Assembly: GCF_900102075.1 (NCBI RefSeq)
Contig: NZ_FNAV01000004.1
Span: 248,001-312,000 of the forward strand
Reading direction: 5' to 3'
DNA length: 64,000 bases
DNA from: Salipiger thiooxidans
GTDB taxonomy: Bacteria > Pseudomonadota > Alphaproteobacteria > Rhodobacterales > Rhodobacteraceae
Shown here: one piece after another, positions 8,867 to 19,582 of the stretch
Numbering within the stretch: position 1 is the first letter of the stretch
Layout of the letters: the number at the start of each line of letters is the position of its first letter
The notes under the pieces: model-generated
The model's input: only the letters and a program-made list of their open reading frames with translations
Databases searched by the model: none
Told to the model about the DNA's origin: nothing
Position numbers and translations under genes: made by a program

Positions 8867-10033
8867 ATGCTGCGCCGTCTCCATCCCGAACAGCCAGAAA
8901 GCTTCGCCTTCACCCCGGACAACCTCGCCTGGGCCGAGGGGCAGATCACGAAGTATCCCGAGGGCCGTCAGGCCAGCGCGGTCATCCCGCTTCTGTGGCG
9001 CGCCCAGGAGCAGGAAGGCTGGCTGACCCAGAAGGCGATCGAGACCGTGGCCGACATGCTCGGCATGGCCTACATCCGGGTGCTCGAGGTGGCGACCTTC
9101 TACTTCATGTTCCAGCTGCAGCCGGTGGGATCGGTGGCGCATGTGCAGGTCTGCGGCACCACAACCTGCATGATCTGCGGCGCCGAGGACCTGATCGGCG
9201 TCTGCAAGGAGAAGATCGCGCCCAAGGCCCACGTGGTCTCGCCCGACGGCAAGTTCTCGTGGGAAGAGGTGGAATGTCTCGGCTCCTGCGCCAACGCGCC
9301 CATGGCCCAGATCGGCAAGGACTATTACGAGGACCTGACCGCCGAGCGCCTCGGCGAGATCCTCGACGAACTCGCCGCCGGCAAGGTGCCGGTGCCGGGC
9401 CCGCAGAACGGCCGCTACGGCTCCGAGCCGCTCGGCGGCCCGGTGGTGCTGACCGCCCATGTCGACGGTCGCGCGCAGTACAATGCCTCGGTGGCGCTCG
9501 CCACCGACATCGGCGACACGGTCAAGCGCATCGACGGCAGCGAAGTGCCGCTGCGTACGCCGTGGCGCGACCGCTCGGACGAGGACGGCGACGCGGTGCC
9601 CGACACCCACGCGCCCAAGCTCTCGGACGGGGCCAGCGCCGACGACACCGGCATCGACAAGCGCGAGGCGCCGGTGACGCCCGCGGGCGAGCCCAAGCAG
9701 CCGGTCGAGGGCGGCTCCGAGCAGCCCGCCGAGACCGCCGGCACCCGCCCCGAGGCGCTCGACGCGCCGCGCGAGGGTGGGGCGGACGACCTCAAGAAGA
9801 TCAAGGGCGTGGGGCCGAAGCTCGAAGAGCTGTGCAACAGCCTCGGCTTCTATCACTACGACCAGATCGCCAACTGGACGCCGGACGAGGTCGCCTGGGT
9901 CGACGAGAACCTGCAGGGCTTCCGCGGCCGCGTGACCCGCGACGAATGGGTCGCACAGGCCAGGACGCTGGCAGCGGGGGGCGAGACCGAGTTCTCGCAG
10001 CGCTCCGGGAAAGGTGACGACGCGGACGAATAA
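8867..10033 (+). CDS. nuoE: NADH-quinone oxidoreductase subunit E with a C-terminal extension
   Basis: The 24-kDa subunit with the [2Fe-2S] cluster N1a beside FMN. Ligands are C96 and C101 in 'CGTTTC' and C137 and C141 in 'CLGSC'. The usual domain ends near residue 180; the 388-residue protein then continues through an acidic Pro/Ala-rich linker (about 200-290) into an 85-residue domain with '[26 protein letters not shown]', a helix-hairpin-helix-like fold. Long NuoE forms are usual in Rhodobacteraceae. The same domain is repeated in the next gene at about 74% identity. AAGAGG precedes the ATG. Confidence 0.93.
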   Translation: MLRRLHPEQPESFAFTPDNLAWAEGQITKYPEGRQASAVIPLLWRAQEQEGWLTQKAIETVADMLGMAYIRVLEVATFYFMFQLQPVGSVAHVQVCGTTTCMICGAEDLIGVCKEKIAPKAHVVSPDGKFSWEEVECLGSCANAPMAQIGKDYYEDLTAERLGEILDELAAGKVPVPGPQNGRYGSEPLGGPVVLTAHVDGRAQYNASVALATDIGDTVKRIDGSEVPLRTPWRDRSDEDGDAVPDTHAPKLSDGASADDTGIDKREAPVTPAGEPKQPVEGGSEQPAETAGTRPEALDAPREGGADDLKKIKGVGPKLEELCNSLGFYHYDQIANWTPDEVAWVDENLQGFRGRVTRDEWVAQARTLAAGGETEFSQRSGKGDDADE

Positions 10034-10070
10034 GGGGGCCGCAAGGCTCGGGTGAGGAGGAGAACGGGGA

Positions 10071-10802
10071 ATGACGGACACGACGATGGAAGGGACCTGC
10101 CGACGCAAATGCTGGATCGCCGCCGCGGTGGTCGGTCTGTTCGTGGCGCTGTTCGCGCTTGGCGCGGATCGCGGCTTCGTCGCGGCGCTCGTCCTCGGTG
10201 TCCTCGCGATGGTGCTCCTGTCGCAGCTCTTCATCTGGGTGAGCTGCGCGCCTGTGCCGAAGCTGACCCCGGTCACGCCCAAGCCGGTGCCTGCCCCGAA
10301 GCCCGTGGCGTCTCCGGCCGAGGCCAGCGCCGCCCCGGCGCCGACCGCAACGCCGGCACCCGCAGCCGCGCCGCAACTGGCGTCCGCCGCCGAGAAGACC
10401 GCCGAGCCGCTGGTGAAGCCCAGCAAGGCACTCGCGGGCGAGGCGGAACTGGCGGGCCGCAAGGGCGCGTGGCGCTACGAAGGCGAGACGGCCGAGGCGG
10501 TCGCAGAGGACGCGGGCACCCGGCCCGAGGCACTGTCGGCTCCGCGCGATGGCGGGGCGGACAACCTGAAGGAAATCAAGGGGGTCGGCCCCAAGCTCGA
10601 GGAGCAGTTGAACGAGCTCGGGATCTACCACTTCGACCAGATCGCCGGTTGGACTGCCGCCGAAGTGGCTTGGATGGACGGCAACCTCAACGGGTTCCGC
10701 GGCCGCGTCTCGCGCGATGACTGGATCGGGCAGGCAAAGATCCTCGCCGCCGGGGGCGAGACCGCATTCTCGACGCGGGTGGACGAGGGCGAGGTCTACT
10801 GA
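10071..10802 (+). CDS. membrane-anchored protein sharing the NuoE C-terminal domain
   Basis: A 243-residue protein. Two membrane helices (about residues 14-34 and 38-58) are followed by a Pro/Ala/Lys-rich linker (about 65-125) and a C-terminal domain (about 148-236) with '[20 protein letters not shown]', 66 of 89 positions identical to the NuoE extension by my alignment. The linker presumably lets the domain reach from the membrane to a partner near the peripheral arm. Cysteines cluster in the N-terminal cytoplasmic segment (TCRRKC). I know of no function; a role in holding or assembling complex I is inference from the shared domain and the location. Confidence 0.8.
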   Translation: MTDTTMEGTCRRKCWIAAAVVGLFVALFALGADRGFVAALVLGVLAMVLLSQLFIWVSCAPVPKLTPVTPKPVPAPKPVASPAEASAAPAPTATPAPAAAPQLASAAEKTAEPLVKPSKALAGEAELAGRKGAWRYEGETAEAVAEDAGTRPEALSAPRDGGADNLKEIKGVGPKLEEQLNELGIYHFDQIAGWTAAEVAWMDGNLNGFRGRVSRDDWIGQAKILAAGGETAFSTRVDEGEVY

Positions 10803-10968
10803 GACCGCGCGACGGCACGACAAGGGCGCCTGGGTTCCGCAGGGACACGGTGCAGGATGAAACTGGCAGACGGGCAGGGGCCCGCGCGACCGGGGCCGGT
10901 GACAGACCGCTCTTCCGGCGCTGCGGGTTGCGACCGTCGGGGGCCGCGAAAGGGACCGGGGCCGGGGA

Positions 10969-11196
10969 ATGAACGACCGGGACAGCCACAGCCGGCAGGG
11001 GCGCATCATCGCGCTGGTGATCGCCGGAACCGGGCTTGCCTGGATGGCCGCAACGGCCGCGGGTGTCGCGCTGGACTGGAGCCAGCGCACGAGAGCCTTC
11101 TTCGACCTGGCGGCGATCGCCGGGTTCGGGACGGCGATATGGATGATCTACGGGCTCTGGCGTGCGCGCCGGAAGAACCGCTCGAACGAGGAGTGA
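10969..11196 (+). CDS. small two-helix membrane protein, DUF5337-like
   Basis: A 75-residue protein with two membrane helices (about residues 12-34 and 42-63) and a basic C-terminus ending '[11 protein letters not shown]'. It resembles the DUF5337 family that I associate with nuo clusters of Rhodobacteraceae; this is from memory. It lies directly upstream of nuoF with only 4 bases between stop and start, so it is translated as part of the operon. A longer overlapping frame (10857-11207) is a shadow. Confidence 0.7.
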   Translation: MNDRDSHSRQGRIIALVIAGTGLAWMAATAAGVALDWSQRTRAFFDLAAIAGFGTAIWMIYGLWRARRKNRSNEE

Positions 11197-11200
11197 TGCG

Positions 11201-12496
11201 ATGCTGAAGGACGAGGACCGCATTTTCACCAATCTCTACGGCATGCATGACCGCACGCTGGAGGGCGCGAAGAAGCGTGGCCACTGGGACGGAACCGCCG
11301 ACATCATCGGCAAGGGCCGCGACTGGATCATCGACGAGATGAAGGCCTCGGGGCTGCGCGGACGCGGCGGGGCAGGTTTCCCGACCGGGCTCAAGTGGTC
11401 CTTCATGCCCAAGGAGAGCGACGGCCGGCCGTCCTACCTGGTCATCAACGCCGACGAATCCGAGCCCGCGACCTGCAAGGATCGCGAGATCATGCGCCAC
11501 GATCCGCACACACTGATCGAGGGCGCGCTGATCGCCTCCTTCGCGATGGGAGCACATGCGGCCTACATCTACATCCGCGGCGAATACATCCGCGAGAAGG
11601 AAGCTCTGCAGGCGGCCATCGACGAGGCCTATGACAAGGGCATGATCGGCCGTAACGCCTGTGGCACCGGCTGGGATTTCGACCTCTACCTGCACCACGG
11701 TGCCGGCGCCTACATCTGCGGCGAGGAAACCGCGCTGATCGAGAGCCTTGAGGGCAAGAAGGGCATGCCGCGGATGAAGCCGCCATTCCCGGCCGGCTCC
11801 GGTCTCTACGGCTGCCCGACCACGGTGAACAACGTCGAGTCCATCGCCGTCGTGCCGACCATCCTGCGCCGCGGCGCCTCGTGGTTCTCGGGCTTCGGCC
11901 GCAAGAACAACTCGGGCACCAAGCTGATGGCGCTGACCGGTCACGTGAACACGCCCTGCGTCTTCGAGGAAGAGATGTCGCTCTCGGTGCGCGAGATCAT
12001 CGAGAAGCACGGCGGCGGCATTCGCGGCGGCTGGGACAACCTCAAGGCCATCATCCCGGGCGGGGCCTCGTGCCCGGTGCTGCCCAAGCACGCGCTCGAG
12101 GATGCGATCTTCGACTTCGACTGGATGCGCGAGAACCGCTCTTCCTTCGGCACCGGCTGCATGATCGTCATGGACAACTCGGTGGACGTGGTGAAGGCGG
12201 TGTGGCGCCTGTCGAAGTTCTTCAAGCACGAGAGCTGCGGCCAGTGCACGCCGTGCCGCGAAGGCACCGGCTGGATGATGCGCGTCATGGACCGCCTGGT
12301 GACCGGCGAGGCGGAGGTCGAGGAAATCGACATGCTGCTCGACGTCACCAAGCAGGTCGAGGGCCACACCATCTGCGCGCTCGGCGACGCGGCGGCCTGG
12401 CCGATTCAGGGTCTGATCCGGCACTTCCGGGACGAAATCGAGGACCGCATCAAGGCCAAGCGCACCGGTCGCAGCGGCGCGATGGCGGCGGAATGA
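11201..12496 (+). CDS. nuoF: NADH-quinone oxidoreductase subunit F
   Basis: The 51-kDa catalytic subunit that binds NADH and FMN and carries cluster N3. The 431-residue protein has the nucleotide loop '[10 protein letters not shown]' at residues 54-63 and [4Fe-4S] ligands C346, C349, C352 ('ESCGQCTPC') and C392 ('[11 protein letters not shown]'). The ATG at 11201 is preceded by GAGGAG; the frame opens 13 codons earlier inside the preceding gene. The stop overlaps the next start (ATGA). Confidence 0.95.
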   Translation: MLKDEDRIFTNLYGMHDRTLEGAKKRGHWDGTADIIGKGRDWIIDEMKASGLRGRGGAGFPTGLKWSFMPKESDGRPSYLVINADESEPATCKDREIMRHDPHTLIEGALIASFAMGAHAAYIYIRGEYIREKEALQAAIDEAYDKGMIGRNACGTGWDFDLYLHHGAGAYICGEETALIESLEGKKGMPRMKPPFPAGSGLYGCPTTVNNVESIAVVPTILRRGASWFSGFGRKNNSGTKLMALTGHVNTPCVFEEEMSLSVREIIEKHGGGIRGGWDNLKAIIPGGASCPVLPKHALEDAIFDFDWMRENRSSFGTGCMIVMDNSVDVVKAVWRLSKFFKHESCGQCTPCREGTGWMMRVMDRLVTGEAEVEEIDMLLDVTKQVEGHTICALGDAAAWPIQGLIRHFRDEIEDRIKAKRTGRSGAMAAE

Positions 12497-12924
12497 CCGT
12501 GTCGCGTTTCGCATACCCGCTCGTCGCGCTTGCGGCGCTCGCCGGCTGCGCCGCAGGGCCTGCGCCCTTGGGCGGCACCGCAGCCCCGGGCGCGTCCAGC
12601 GGTCGCTGGGAAAGCCGCGTCGCCACGCTGACGCTGGCCGAGCGCATCGCCGATGTCTGCTATTCCGAGGGCATCTTCCTCGCGCCGTCGCCCTATGGCG
12701 GGGCGGTGCATCGCGCGACCGAGGAACTGGCGGCCGAGGGCGTCGATCGCGCCACGCTCGAGGCGGCCTACGCAAACCACGACTTCGACACGACCACAGC
12801 GGCGGTGAAGAGCTATCTCTCCGCCCGCGGCGCGTCCGAGGCGGCCCCGGCCAGCCTCTGCGCCGTCGGCGAGTCCGAGATCGCCCAGGGCTCCGAGCTC
12901 GGGCGCGTGCTGCAGAAATCGTGA
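12493..12924 (+). CDS. predicted lipoprotein, DUF5333-like paralogue
   Basis: A 143-residue protein with a textbook lipoprotein signal (LAALAGC, lipid cysteine at residue 19). The mature part shares a spaced pattern with the exported protein at 13412-13825: a cysteine near the start, an 'ARG' two-thirds along, then C-x-(V/I)-G-x2-E-I-x2-G-S-x-(L/I)-G-x2-L at the C-terminus. The two are probably diverged duplicates. Translation is coupled to nuoF by an ATGA overlap. Function unknown; by its signal it faces the periplasm, away from the NADH-oxidising arm encoded next to it. Confidence 0.75.
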   Translation: MTVSRFAYPLVALAALAGCAAGPAPLGGTAAPGASSGRWESRVATLTLAERIADVCYSEGIFLAPSPYGGAVHRATEELAAEGVDRATLEAAYANHDFDTTTAAVKSYLSARGASEAAPASLCAVGESEIAQGSELGRVLQKS

Positions 12925-12932
12925 GGGACGGC

Positions 12933-13283
12933 ATGACCACTTCTTCCACCCGCACCCGCCTCAGGGCCCTCGCGCTGCCCGGCCTCGTGCTGCTGGCGCT
13001 CGCCGGCTGCGGCGGCAACAACGCCTACCAGTACGGCGGCATGCGCTTCCCCGGCGATGCCAAGGGCATCAAGGACAACCGCAAGCAGTTCGTGGCCACG
13101 GCGGGCCCCGTCAGCGCCTCGATCGACGGCGCGCGCGCGGCGGCGAGTTACGAGGCGATCAAGTACTGCATCGACTATCTCGGCAGCTCGGACATCCGCT
13201 GGGCCATCGGCCCGGACACGCCGCCGTCGCAGCTGCCGATCGAGAAGGACAAGCTGACCTATCGGGGGGAATGCCTCGAGTGA
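12933..13283 (+). CDS. predicted lipoprotein, nuo accessory
   Basis: A 116-residue protein of unknown function. The signal ends in LALAGC with the lipid cysteine at residue 26; the mature part begins Gly/Asn-rich and contains 'YGGMRFPGDAKGIKDNRKQF' and a C-terminal 'YRGECLE'. One more cysteine is in 'IKYCIDYLG'. ATG 12933 is preferred because GAGG lies 6 bases upstream; a GTG at 12921 overlapping the previous stop is possible. Confidence 0.7.
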   Translation: MTTSSTRTRLRALALPGLVLLALAGCGGNNAYQYGGMRFPGDAKGIKDNRKQFVATAGPVSASIDGARAAASYEAIKYCIDYLGSSDIRWAIGPDTPPSQLPIEKDKLTYRGECLE

Positions 13284-13411
13284 CCGGAGCGGCTGTCATA
13301 ACGGGGGCGTGCGCGGCGTGCTATTGCATGACTGCACCCGGCGTTCCCACCTTCCGGGGGAGAGGAGGTCGCCACGCCGGCGGCCCCGCAACCCTGTTCG
13401 GGAGACATGAC

Positions 13412-13825
13412 ATGCGCAAGATCAAGACCCTGCTGGTCGCGGCCGTGATGGGCGCCGCCCTGCTGCCGCAGGCTGCTGCCGCCAGGCCCTCGCTGGGTAC
13501 GGTCAAGGAAATCCACGACGGGCTGCTGGCCGTGGGGCTCGCCGACGAGATCCGCAGCCGCTGCGGCAGCATCAGCGCCCGCATGTTCCGGGCCTACAGC
13601 TACCTGGGCGAACTCAAGTCGAGGGCCCGCGCGCTGGGGTACAGCGAGGACGAGATCGAGGATTACGTGACCTCGAAGGCCGAGAAGAAGAAATACCGCG
13701 CCGAGGGCGAGGCCTGGCTGAAGGCCCGCGGCGTGACACTGGGCGTCGAGGCGGACTACTGCCGCATCGGTCGTCAGGAAATCGAAAGGGGCTCGCAGAT
13801 CGGCGCGCTCCTGAGGGCATGGTGA
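13412..13825 (+). CDS. exported protein, DUF5333-like
   Basis: A 137-residue protein with a Sec signal peptide (cleavage probably after AAA near residue 24) and no lipobox. The mature part is charged and helical; two cysteines (in 'IRSRCGSIS' and 'ADYCRIG') fit one disulfide. I associate this pattern with DUF5333, found in Rhodobacteraceae nuo operons; the name is recalled, not checked. The C-terminal 'RIGRQEIERGSQIGALL' matches the lipoprotein at 12493. The frame opens at 13271, but GGGAG before ATG 13412 and the clean signal peptide fix the start. Confidence 0.75.
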   Translation: MRKIKTLLVAAVMGAALLPQAAAARPSLGTVKEIHDGLLAVGLADEIRSRCGSISARMFRAYSYLGELKSRARALGYSEDEIEDYVTSKAEKKKYRAEGEAWLKARGVTLGVEADYCRIGRQEIERGSQIGALLRAW

Positions 13826-13924
13826 TGTGGGGCACGCACGGCGGGGACACGCCGGCGCCAGCACGCCCGTGCCCGGGTCGGCAGAGGTGCCGGCCCCTGG
13901 GAAATTCTGTCTGGGAAGATGCCA

Positions 13925-15946
13925 ATGAGTGACCTGCGCAAGATCATCATCGACGGAAACGAGGTCGAAGTCGACGGTGCGATGACCATTCTCCAGGCCT
14001 GCGAGACGGCCGGGATCGAGGTGCCGCGCTTCTGCTACCACGAGCGCCTGTCGATCGCGGGAAACTGCCGCATGTGCCTTGTCGAGGTCGTCGGCGGCCC
14101 GCCCAAGCCCGCCGCCTCCTGCGCGATGCAGGTCCGCGACCTGCGGCCGGGGCCGGAAGGCCAGCCGCCGGTGGTCAAGACCAACTCGCCGATGGTCAAG
14201 AAGGCCCGCGAGGGGGTGATGGAGTTCCTGCTCATCAACCACCCGCTCGACTGCCCGATCTGCGACCAGGGCGGCGAATGCGACCTGCAGGACCAGGCGA
14301 TGGCCTACGGCGTCGACTTCTCGCGCTTCCGCGAGCCCAAGCGCGCTGTCACCGACCTCGACCTCGGCCCGCTGGTCGAGACCCACATGACGCGCTGCAT
14401 CTCCTGCACCCGCTGCGTGCGCTTCACCACCGAGGTGGCGGGCATCACCCAGATGGGCCAGACCGGCCGCGGCGAGGATGCCGAGATCACCAGCTACCTG
14501 AACCAGACGCTGGATTCGAACCTGCAGGGCAACATCATCGACCTCTGCCCGGTGGGGGCGCTGGTCTCCAAGCCCTATGCCTTCACCGCCCGCCCGTGGG
14601 AGCTGACCAAGACCGAGAGCATCGACGTCATGGACGCCATGGGCTCGAACATCCGCGTCGACACCAAGGGCCGCGAAGTGATGCGCTTCCTGCCGCGCAA
14701 CCACGACGGCATCAACGAGGAGTGGATCTCGGACAAGACCCGCTTCGTCTGGGACGGCCTGCGCCGCCAGCGTCTCGACCGTCCCTACATCCGCGTCGAC
14801 GGCAAGCTGAAGCCCGCCACCTGGCCCGAGGCGCTGACGAAGGTCGCGGCGGCGCTCAAGGGCGCGTCGAAGCCGGTGGGGCTGGTGGGCGATCTCGCTC
14901 CGGTCGAGGCCGCGTTCTCGCTCAAGACCATCATCGAGGGGCTGGGCGGCTCGGTCGAGTGCCGCACCGACGGTGCCAAGCTGCCCGCGGGCAACCGCGC
15001 GGGCTATGTCGGCAACGCCACCATCGAGGACATCGACACCGCGCAGTTCATCCAGCTGATCGGCGCCAATCCGCGTGACGAGGCGCCGGTGCTGAACGCC
15101 CGCATCCGCAAGGCCTGGCTGCATGGCGCCAAGGTCGGGCTGGTGGGCGAGGCGGTCGACCTCACCTACGACTACGCCCATGTGGGCGCCGACCGCGCCG
15201 CGCTGTCGTCGCTGCTCGACAAGGAGTACGACTCGGTGCTCGAGGCGCCGTCGGTGGTCATCGTCGGGCAGGGCGCGCTGCAGGAGGCCGATGGCGCCGC
15301 CGTGCTCGCCGCCGCGATGAAGCTGGCCGAGGACACCCGGAGCAAGTTCATGGTGCTGCACACCGCCGCCGCCCGCGTGGGCGCGATGGATGCGGGCGCC
15401 GTGACCGAGGGCGGGCTCGACGCGGCGATGAACGGAGCGGACGTGGTCTGGAACCTCGGCGCCGACGAGGTCGAGATCGCCGAGGGCCCCTTCGTCATCT
15501 ACCAGGGCAGCCACGGCGACCGCGGCGCACACCGCGCCGACGTGATTCTGCCGGGCGCCGCCTACACGGAAGAAAACGGTCTCTTCGTCAACACCGAGGG
15601 CCGTCCGCAGCTGGCCATGCGCGCCTGCTTCCCGCCGGGAGAGGCCAAGGAAAACTGGGCGATCATGCGGGCGCTCTCCGCCGAGATCGGTGCGACCCTG
15701 CCGTGGGACAGCCTCGCGCAGCTGCGTCAGAAGCTGGTGGCCGAGGTTCCGCACCTCGCCGAGATCGACGTGGTCCCGGGCAACGCCTGGTCGTCGCTTC
15801 CGCAGGCCAGCCTCGGCAGCGCCAGCTTCCGCTACGCGCTGCGCGACTTCTACCTGACCAATCCGGTTGCCCGCGCCTCGGTCCTGATGGCCGAGCTCTC
15901 GGCCAACGCCAAGGCCCGCAAGGACCAGCCGATCGCGGCGGAGTAG
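13925..15946 (+). CDS. nuoG: NADH-quinone oxidoreductase subunit G
   Basis: The 75-kDa subunit, carrying three iron-sulfur clusters in its N-terminal 210 residues: [2Fe-2S] ligands C37, C48, C51, C66; cluster N5 ligands H106, C110, C113, C119; cluster N4 ligands C158, C161, C164, C208. The rest is a degenerate molybdopterin-oxidoreductase-like domain without cofactor. GGGAAG (13913-13918) is 6 bases before ATG 13925 and touches the ATG at 13919, so 13925 is chosen. Length 673 residues, normal for the family. Confidence 0.95.
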   Translation: MSDLRKIIIDGNEVEVDGAMTILQACETAGIEVPRFCYHERLSIAGNCRMCLVEVVGGPPKPAASCAMQVRDLRPGPEGQPPVVKTNSPMVKKAREGVMEFLLINHPLDCPICDQGGECDLQDQAMAYGVDFSRFREPKRAVTDLDLGPLVETHMTRCISCTRCVRFTTEVAGITQMGQTGRGEDAEITSYLNQTLDSNLQGNIIDLCPVGALVSKPYAFTARPWELTKTESIDVMDAMGSNIRVDTKGREVMRFLPRNHDGINEEWISDKTRFVWDGLRRQRLDRPYIRVDGKLKPATWPEALTKVAAALKGASKPVGLVGDLAPVEAAFSLKTIIEGLGGSVECRTDGAKLPAGNRAGYVGNATIEDIDTAQFIQLIGANPRDEAPVLNARIRKAWLHGAKVGLVGEAVDLTYDYAHVGADRAALSSLLDKEYDSVLEAPSVVIVGQGALQEADGAAVLAAAMKLAEDTRSKFMVLHTAAARVGAMDAGAVTEGGLDAAMNGADVVWNLGADEVEIAEGPFVIYQGSHGDRGAHRADVILPGAAYTEENGLFVNTEGRPQLAMRACFPPGEAKENWAIMRALSAEIGATLPWDSLAQLRQKLVAEVPHLAEIDVVPGNAWSSLPQASLGSASFRYALRDFYLTNPVARASVLMAELSANAKARKDQPIAAE

Positions 15947-15948
15947 GC

Positions 15949-16344
15949 ATGTGGTCGCGTCTCGCCATATCCAGTCTGGCGCTTGCGGCGCTGACCTCCT
16001 GCGGCGAGACCGAGCCGCGGGAGCCGGCCCCGTTCGAGCCGGTCTACGAGGGCGTCGAGACGGCGCTGCTGGACGGCGATCTGGTGAATTTCTTCGTCGC
16101 GATGCGCGGCGCGCGTGGCTCCTCGGACGTCGAGGACTACGCGGAATGCGCTGCGGCGCAGTATGCGCTGATCCGGGGCTACGGCTTCGCGCGGCATCTG
16201 CGCACGAATGTCGCGCAAGAGGGTGGCCTCTGGCGCGGAGATGCTGTTTACACGATCTCGGCGGCGCTGCCGCGAGGGCTCAAGACCATCGACGCGGAAG
16301 TCGTCGCGCTGGCCTGTGCCGAGAACGGAATACCGATGGTGTGA
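15949..16344 (+). CDS. predicted lipoprotein between nuoG and nuoH
   Basis: A 131-residue protein with a lipoprotein-like signal (LALAALTSC, lipid cysteine at residue 18). The mature part contains '[12 protein letters not shown]', '[21 protein letters not shown]' and an '[10 protein letters not shown]' end, so two further cysteines could pair. It starts 2 bases after the nuoG stop and ends 10 bases before nuoH, so it is clearly in the operon. No function recognised; I recall similar small proteins at this position in related genomes. Confidence 0.72.
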   Translation: MWSRLAISSLALAALTSCGETEPREPAPFEPVYEGVETALLDGDLVNFFVAMRGARGSSDVEDYAECAAAQYALIRGYGFARHLRTNVAQEGGLWRGDAVYTISAALPRGLKTIDAEVVALACAENGIPMV

Positions 16345-16354
16345 GGGACACTTG

Positions 16355-17895
<1,541 letters not shown>

Positions 17896-17911
17896 TCGGA
17901 CCGAGGAAGCC

Positions 17912-18004
17912 ATGATCGCCACCCGTACCGTTCCTGACCTGACCGCCTTCCGCCGCATCCCGCGGCGGGCGGGGGACGTGCGCGCAGAAGGAGAGACGGC
18001 ATGA
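17912..18004 (+). CDS. possible 30-residue peptide between nuoI and the CMD-like gene
   Basis: ATG 17912 is preceded by GAGGAA and opens a 30-codon frame (starts MIATRTVPDL, ends AEGETA) whose TGA overlaps the next ATG (ATGA). That arrangement matches the coupling seen throughout this operon, but the peptide is basic, short and matches nothing I know. It may only be leader sequence that couples translation. Confidence 0.25.
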   Translation: MIATRTVPDLTAFRRIPRRAGDVRAEGETA

Positions 18005-18408
18005 GCGACCCCAAGACCCCCTTCGAGCTGATGATGCAGCAGGCGCAGGAGATGGCGAAGGCCTTCAACCCGGCGCTGGAAAGCTTCGCCCCGCGCGAGT
18101 TCGAGAAGCTCTGGCCGACCATGCCCAAGGACTTCATGGAGTTCTGGTTCGGGCGCGGCATGTCGAAGGACGGGCTCGATGCCAAGACCCGGCTGCTGCT
18201 GACCCTGGCGGGGTTGACGATGCAGGGCGCGCAGGCCGATACGCCGATCAGAATGACCGTGCGCCACCTGATCGAGGCCGGCGCCACCAAGGACGAGATC
18301 GCCGAGACCATCGCCCACATGTCGATGTTCGCAGGCATTCCTGCCATGACCCGCGCCATGGAACTCGCGCGCGAGGTGATGGAAGACAACAAGGATGACG
18401 AAGCATGA
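18001..18408 (+). CDS. carboxymuconolactone decarboxylase (AhpD-like) family protein
   Basis: A 135-residue all-helical protein. '[24 protein letters not shown]' followed by '[27 protein letters not shown]' is the CMD/AhpD core. The CxxC redox pair of true AhpD is absent; the active-site region reads '[10 protein letters not shown]' with no cysteine, so peroxidase activity is unlikely. It is inserted between nuoI and nuoJ, with its stop overlapping the nuoJ start (ATGA). The role is unknown. Confidence 0.8.
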   Translation: MSDPKTPFELMMQQAQEMAKAFNPALESFAPREFEKLWPTMPKDFMEFWFGRGMSKDGLDAKTRLLLTLAGLTMQGAQADTPIRMTVRHLIEAGATKDEIAETIAHMSMFAGIPAMTRAMELAREVMEDNKDDEA

Positions 18409-19007
18409 CCGTGTTCGCCTTCTACCTCTTTTCGCTCTGCACCATCTTGGGCGGGCTGTTCACTGTCATCAGCCGCAACCCGGTCCACTCGGTGCTTTGG
18501 CTGATCCTTGCCTTCCTCAGTTCGGCGGGGCTCTTCGTTCTGCTGGGCGCCGAGTTCGTGGCGATGCTGCTGGTGATCGTCTACGTGGGCGCAGTGGCGG
18601 TGCTCTTCCTCTTCGTGGTGATGATGCTCGACGTGGACTTCGCCGAGCTGCGCGCGGGGATGGCGAAATACATGCCGCTGGCGCTGCTGATCGGGGTGGT
18701 CATCCTGATGCAGCTCGGCATGGCCTTCGGCGCGTGGGAAACCTCGGACCTGGCCGCGGGCCAGCTCTCGGCCCCGACGCCCGGCGACATGCAGAACACC
18801 GCCGCCCTAGGCGTGCTGATCTACGACCGCTACTTCCTCGCCTTCCAGCTTGCGGGGCTGATCCTGCTGGTCGCGATGATCGGGGCCATCGTGCTGACCC
18901 TGCGTCACCGCCAGGACGTCAAGCGCCAGAACGTGCTCGCACAGATGTGGCGCGACCCGGCCAAGGCGATGGAGCTGAAGGACGTGAAACCGGGGCAGGG
19001 CCTTTGA
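18405..19007 (+). CDS. nuoJ: NADH-quinone oxidoreductase subunit J
   Basis: Membrane-arm subunit (ND6 type) with five predicted helices; helix 3 with '[19 protein letters not shown]' is the family hallmark, forming the pi-bulge that moves during turnover. Length 200 residues, with a C-terminal soluble tail typical of alphaproteobacteria. Translation is coupled to the CMD-like gene by an ATGA overlap. Confidence 0.94.
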   Translation: MTVFAFYLFSLCTILGGLFTVISRNPVHSVLWLILAFLSSAGLFVLLGAEFVAMLLVIVYVGAVAVLFLFVVMMLDVDFAELRAGMAKYMPLALLIGVVILMQLGMAFGAWETSDLAAGQLSAPTPGDMQNTAALGVLIYDRYFLAFQLAGLILLVAMIGAIVLTLRHRQDVKRQNVLAQMWRDPAKAMELKDVKPGQGL

Positions 19008-19038
19008 GGCGGTTCCCGGACCTGCGGAGCGCGCGGGG

Positions 19039-19167
19039 ATGAACGGCCTCCTGCATTTCCTCCAGACACCCTGGGGGATCGCGGCCTCGGGGGGGCTCTG
19101 GGTGGTCAAGGCGGGCGTGGGCTACGTGCTCCTGCGCGCCTGGCGGGCGCGCCGGCCCAGGGGCTGA
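19039..19167 (+). CDS. possible 42-residue single-helix membrane protein in the nuo operon
   Basis: ATG 19039 opens a 42-codon frame: a short N-terminal segment ([13 protein letters not shown]), one hydrophobic helix (about residues 13-33) and a basic tail ([10 protein letters not shown]). GGAG lies 9 bases upstream. Hydrophobic core plus positively charged cytoplasmic tail is plausible for a small inner-membrane protein, and it sits between two membrane subunits. No family recognised. Confidence 0.45.
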   Translation: MNGLLHFLQTPWGIAASGGLWVVKAGVGYVLLRAWRARRPRG

Positions 19168-19207
19168 CAGGCGGCGGACACGCGCCGGAGGGCGCGGCAC
19201 GGAACAC

Positions 19208-19226
19208 CCGGGGCAGCGAGCCCCGG
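19208..19226 (+). other. intercistronic hairpin between nuoJ and nuoK
   Basis: A perfect 7-bp stem (CCGGGGC, GCCCCGG) with a 5-base loop and no T-run afterwards. Without a U-tract, and inside an operon, it more likely protects or marks the mRNA for processing than ends transcription. Confidence 0.5.
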
Positions 19227-19271
19227 AGAGACGAATGCAAAGACGAGACGGGTTATGCCCGGAGGGACAAC

Positions 19272-19577
19272 ATGATCGGACTTGAACATTACCTGACGGT
19301 GGCGGCGGTGCTGTTCGTCACGGGGATCTTCGGGATCTTCCTGAACCGCAAGAACGTGATCATCCTGCTCATGAGCATCGAGCTCATCCTGCTGTCGGTG
19401 AACATCAACTTCGTCGCCTTCTCGTCCTACCTGGGCGATCTCGCGGGGCAGGTCTTCACGCTCTTCGTCCTGACGGTGGCGGCGGCCGAGGCGGCCATCG
19501 GGCTCGCGATCCTCGTCTGCTTCTTCCGCAACCGCGGCTCCATCGCCGTGGAAGACGTCAACGTGATGAAAGGCTGA
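19272..19577 (+). CDS. nuoK: NADH-quinone oxidoreductase subunit K
   Basis: The ND4L-type membrane subunit: 101 residues, three helices. Helices 2 and 3 carry the two conserved membrane glutamates in '[17 protein letters not shown]' and '[14 protein letters not shown]' that relay protons. It is followed by nuoL after 5 bases. Confidence 0.95.
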   Translation: MIGLEHYLTVAAVLFVTGIFGIFLNRKNVIILLMSIELILLSVNINFVAFSSYLGDLAGQVFTLFVLTVAAAEAAIGLAILVCFFRNRGSIAVEDVNVMKG

Positions 19578-19582
19578 GCCCG

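Noticed and set aside
10857-11207. 116-codon frame between the NuoE-domain protein and nuoF
   Set aside because: It overlaps the better-supported 75-residue membrane protein in another frame and is Arg/Gly/Pro-rich.
13284-13411. Internal promoter before the DUF5333-like gene
   Set aside because: The 128-base gap has some AT-rich words, but no -35/-10 pair with proper spacing.
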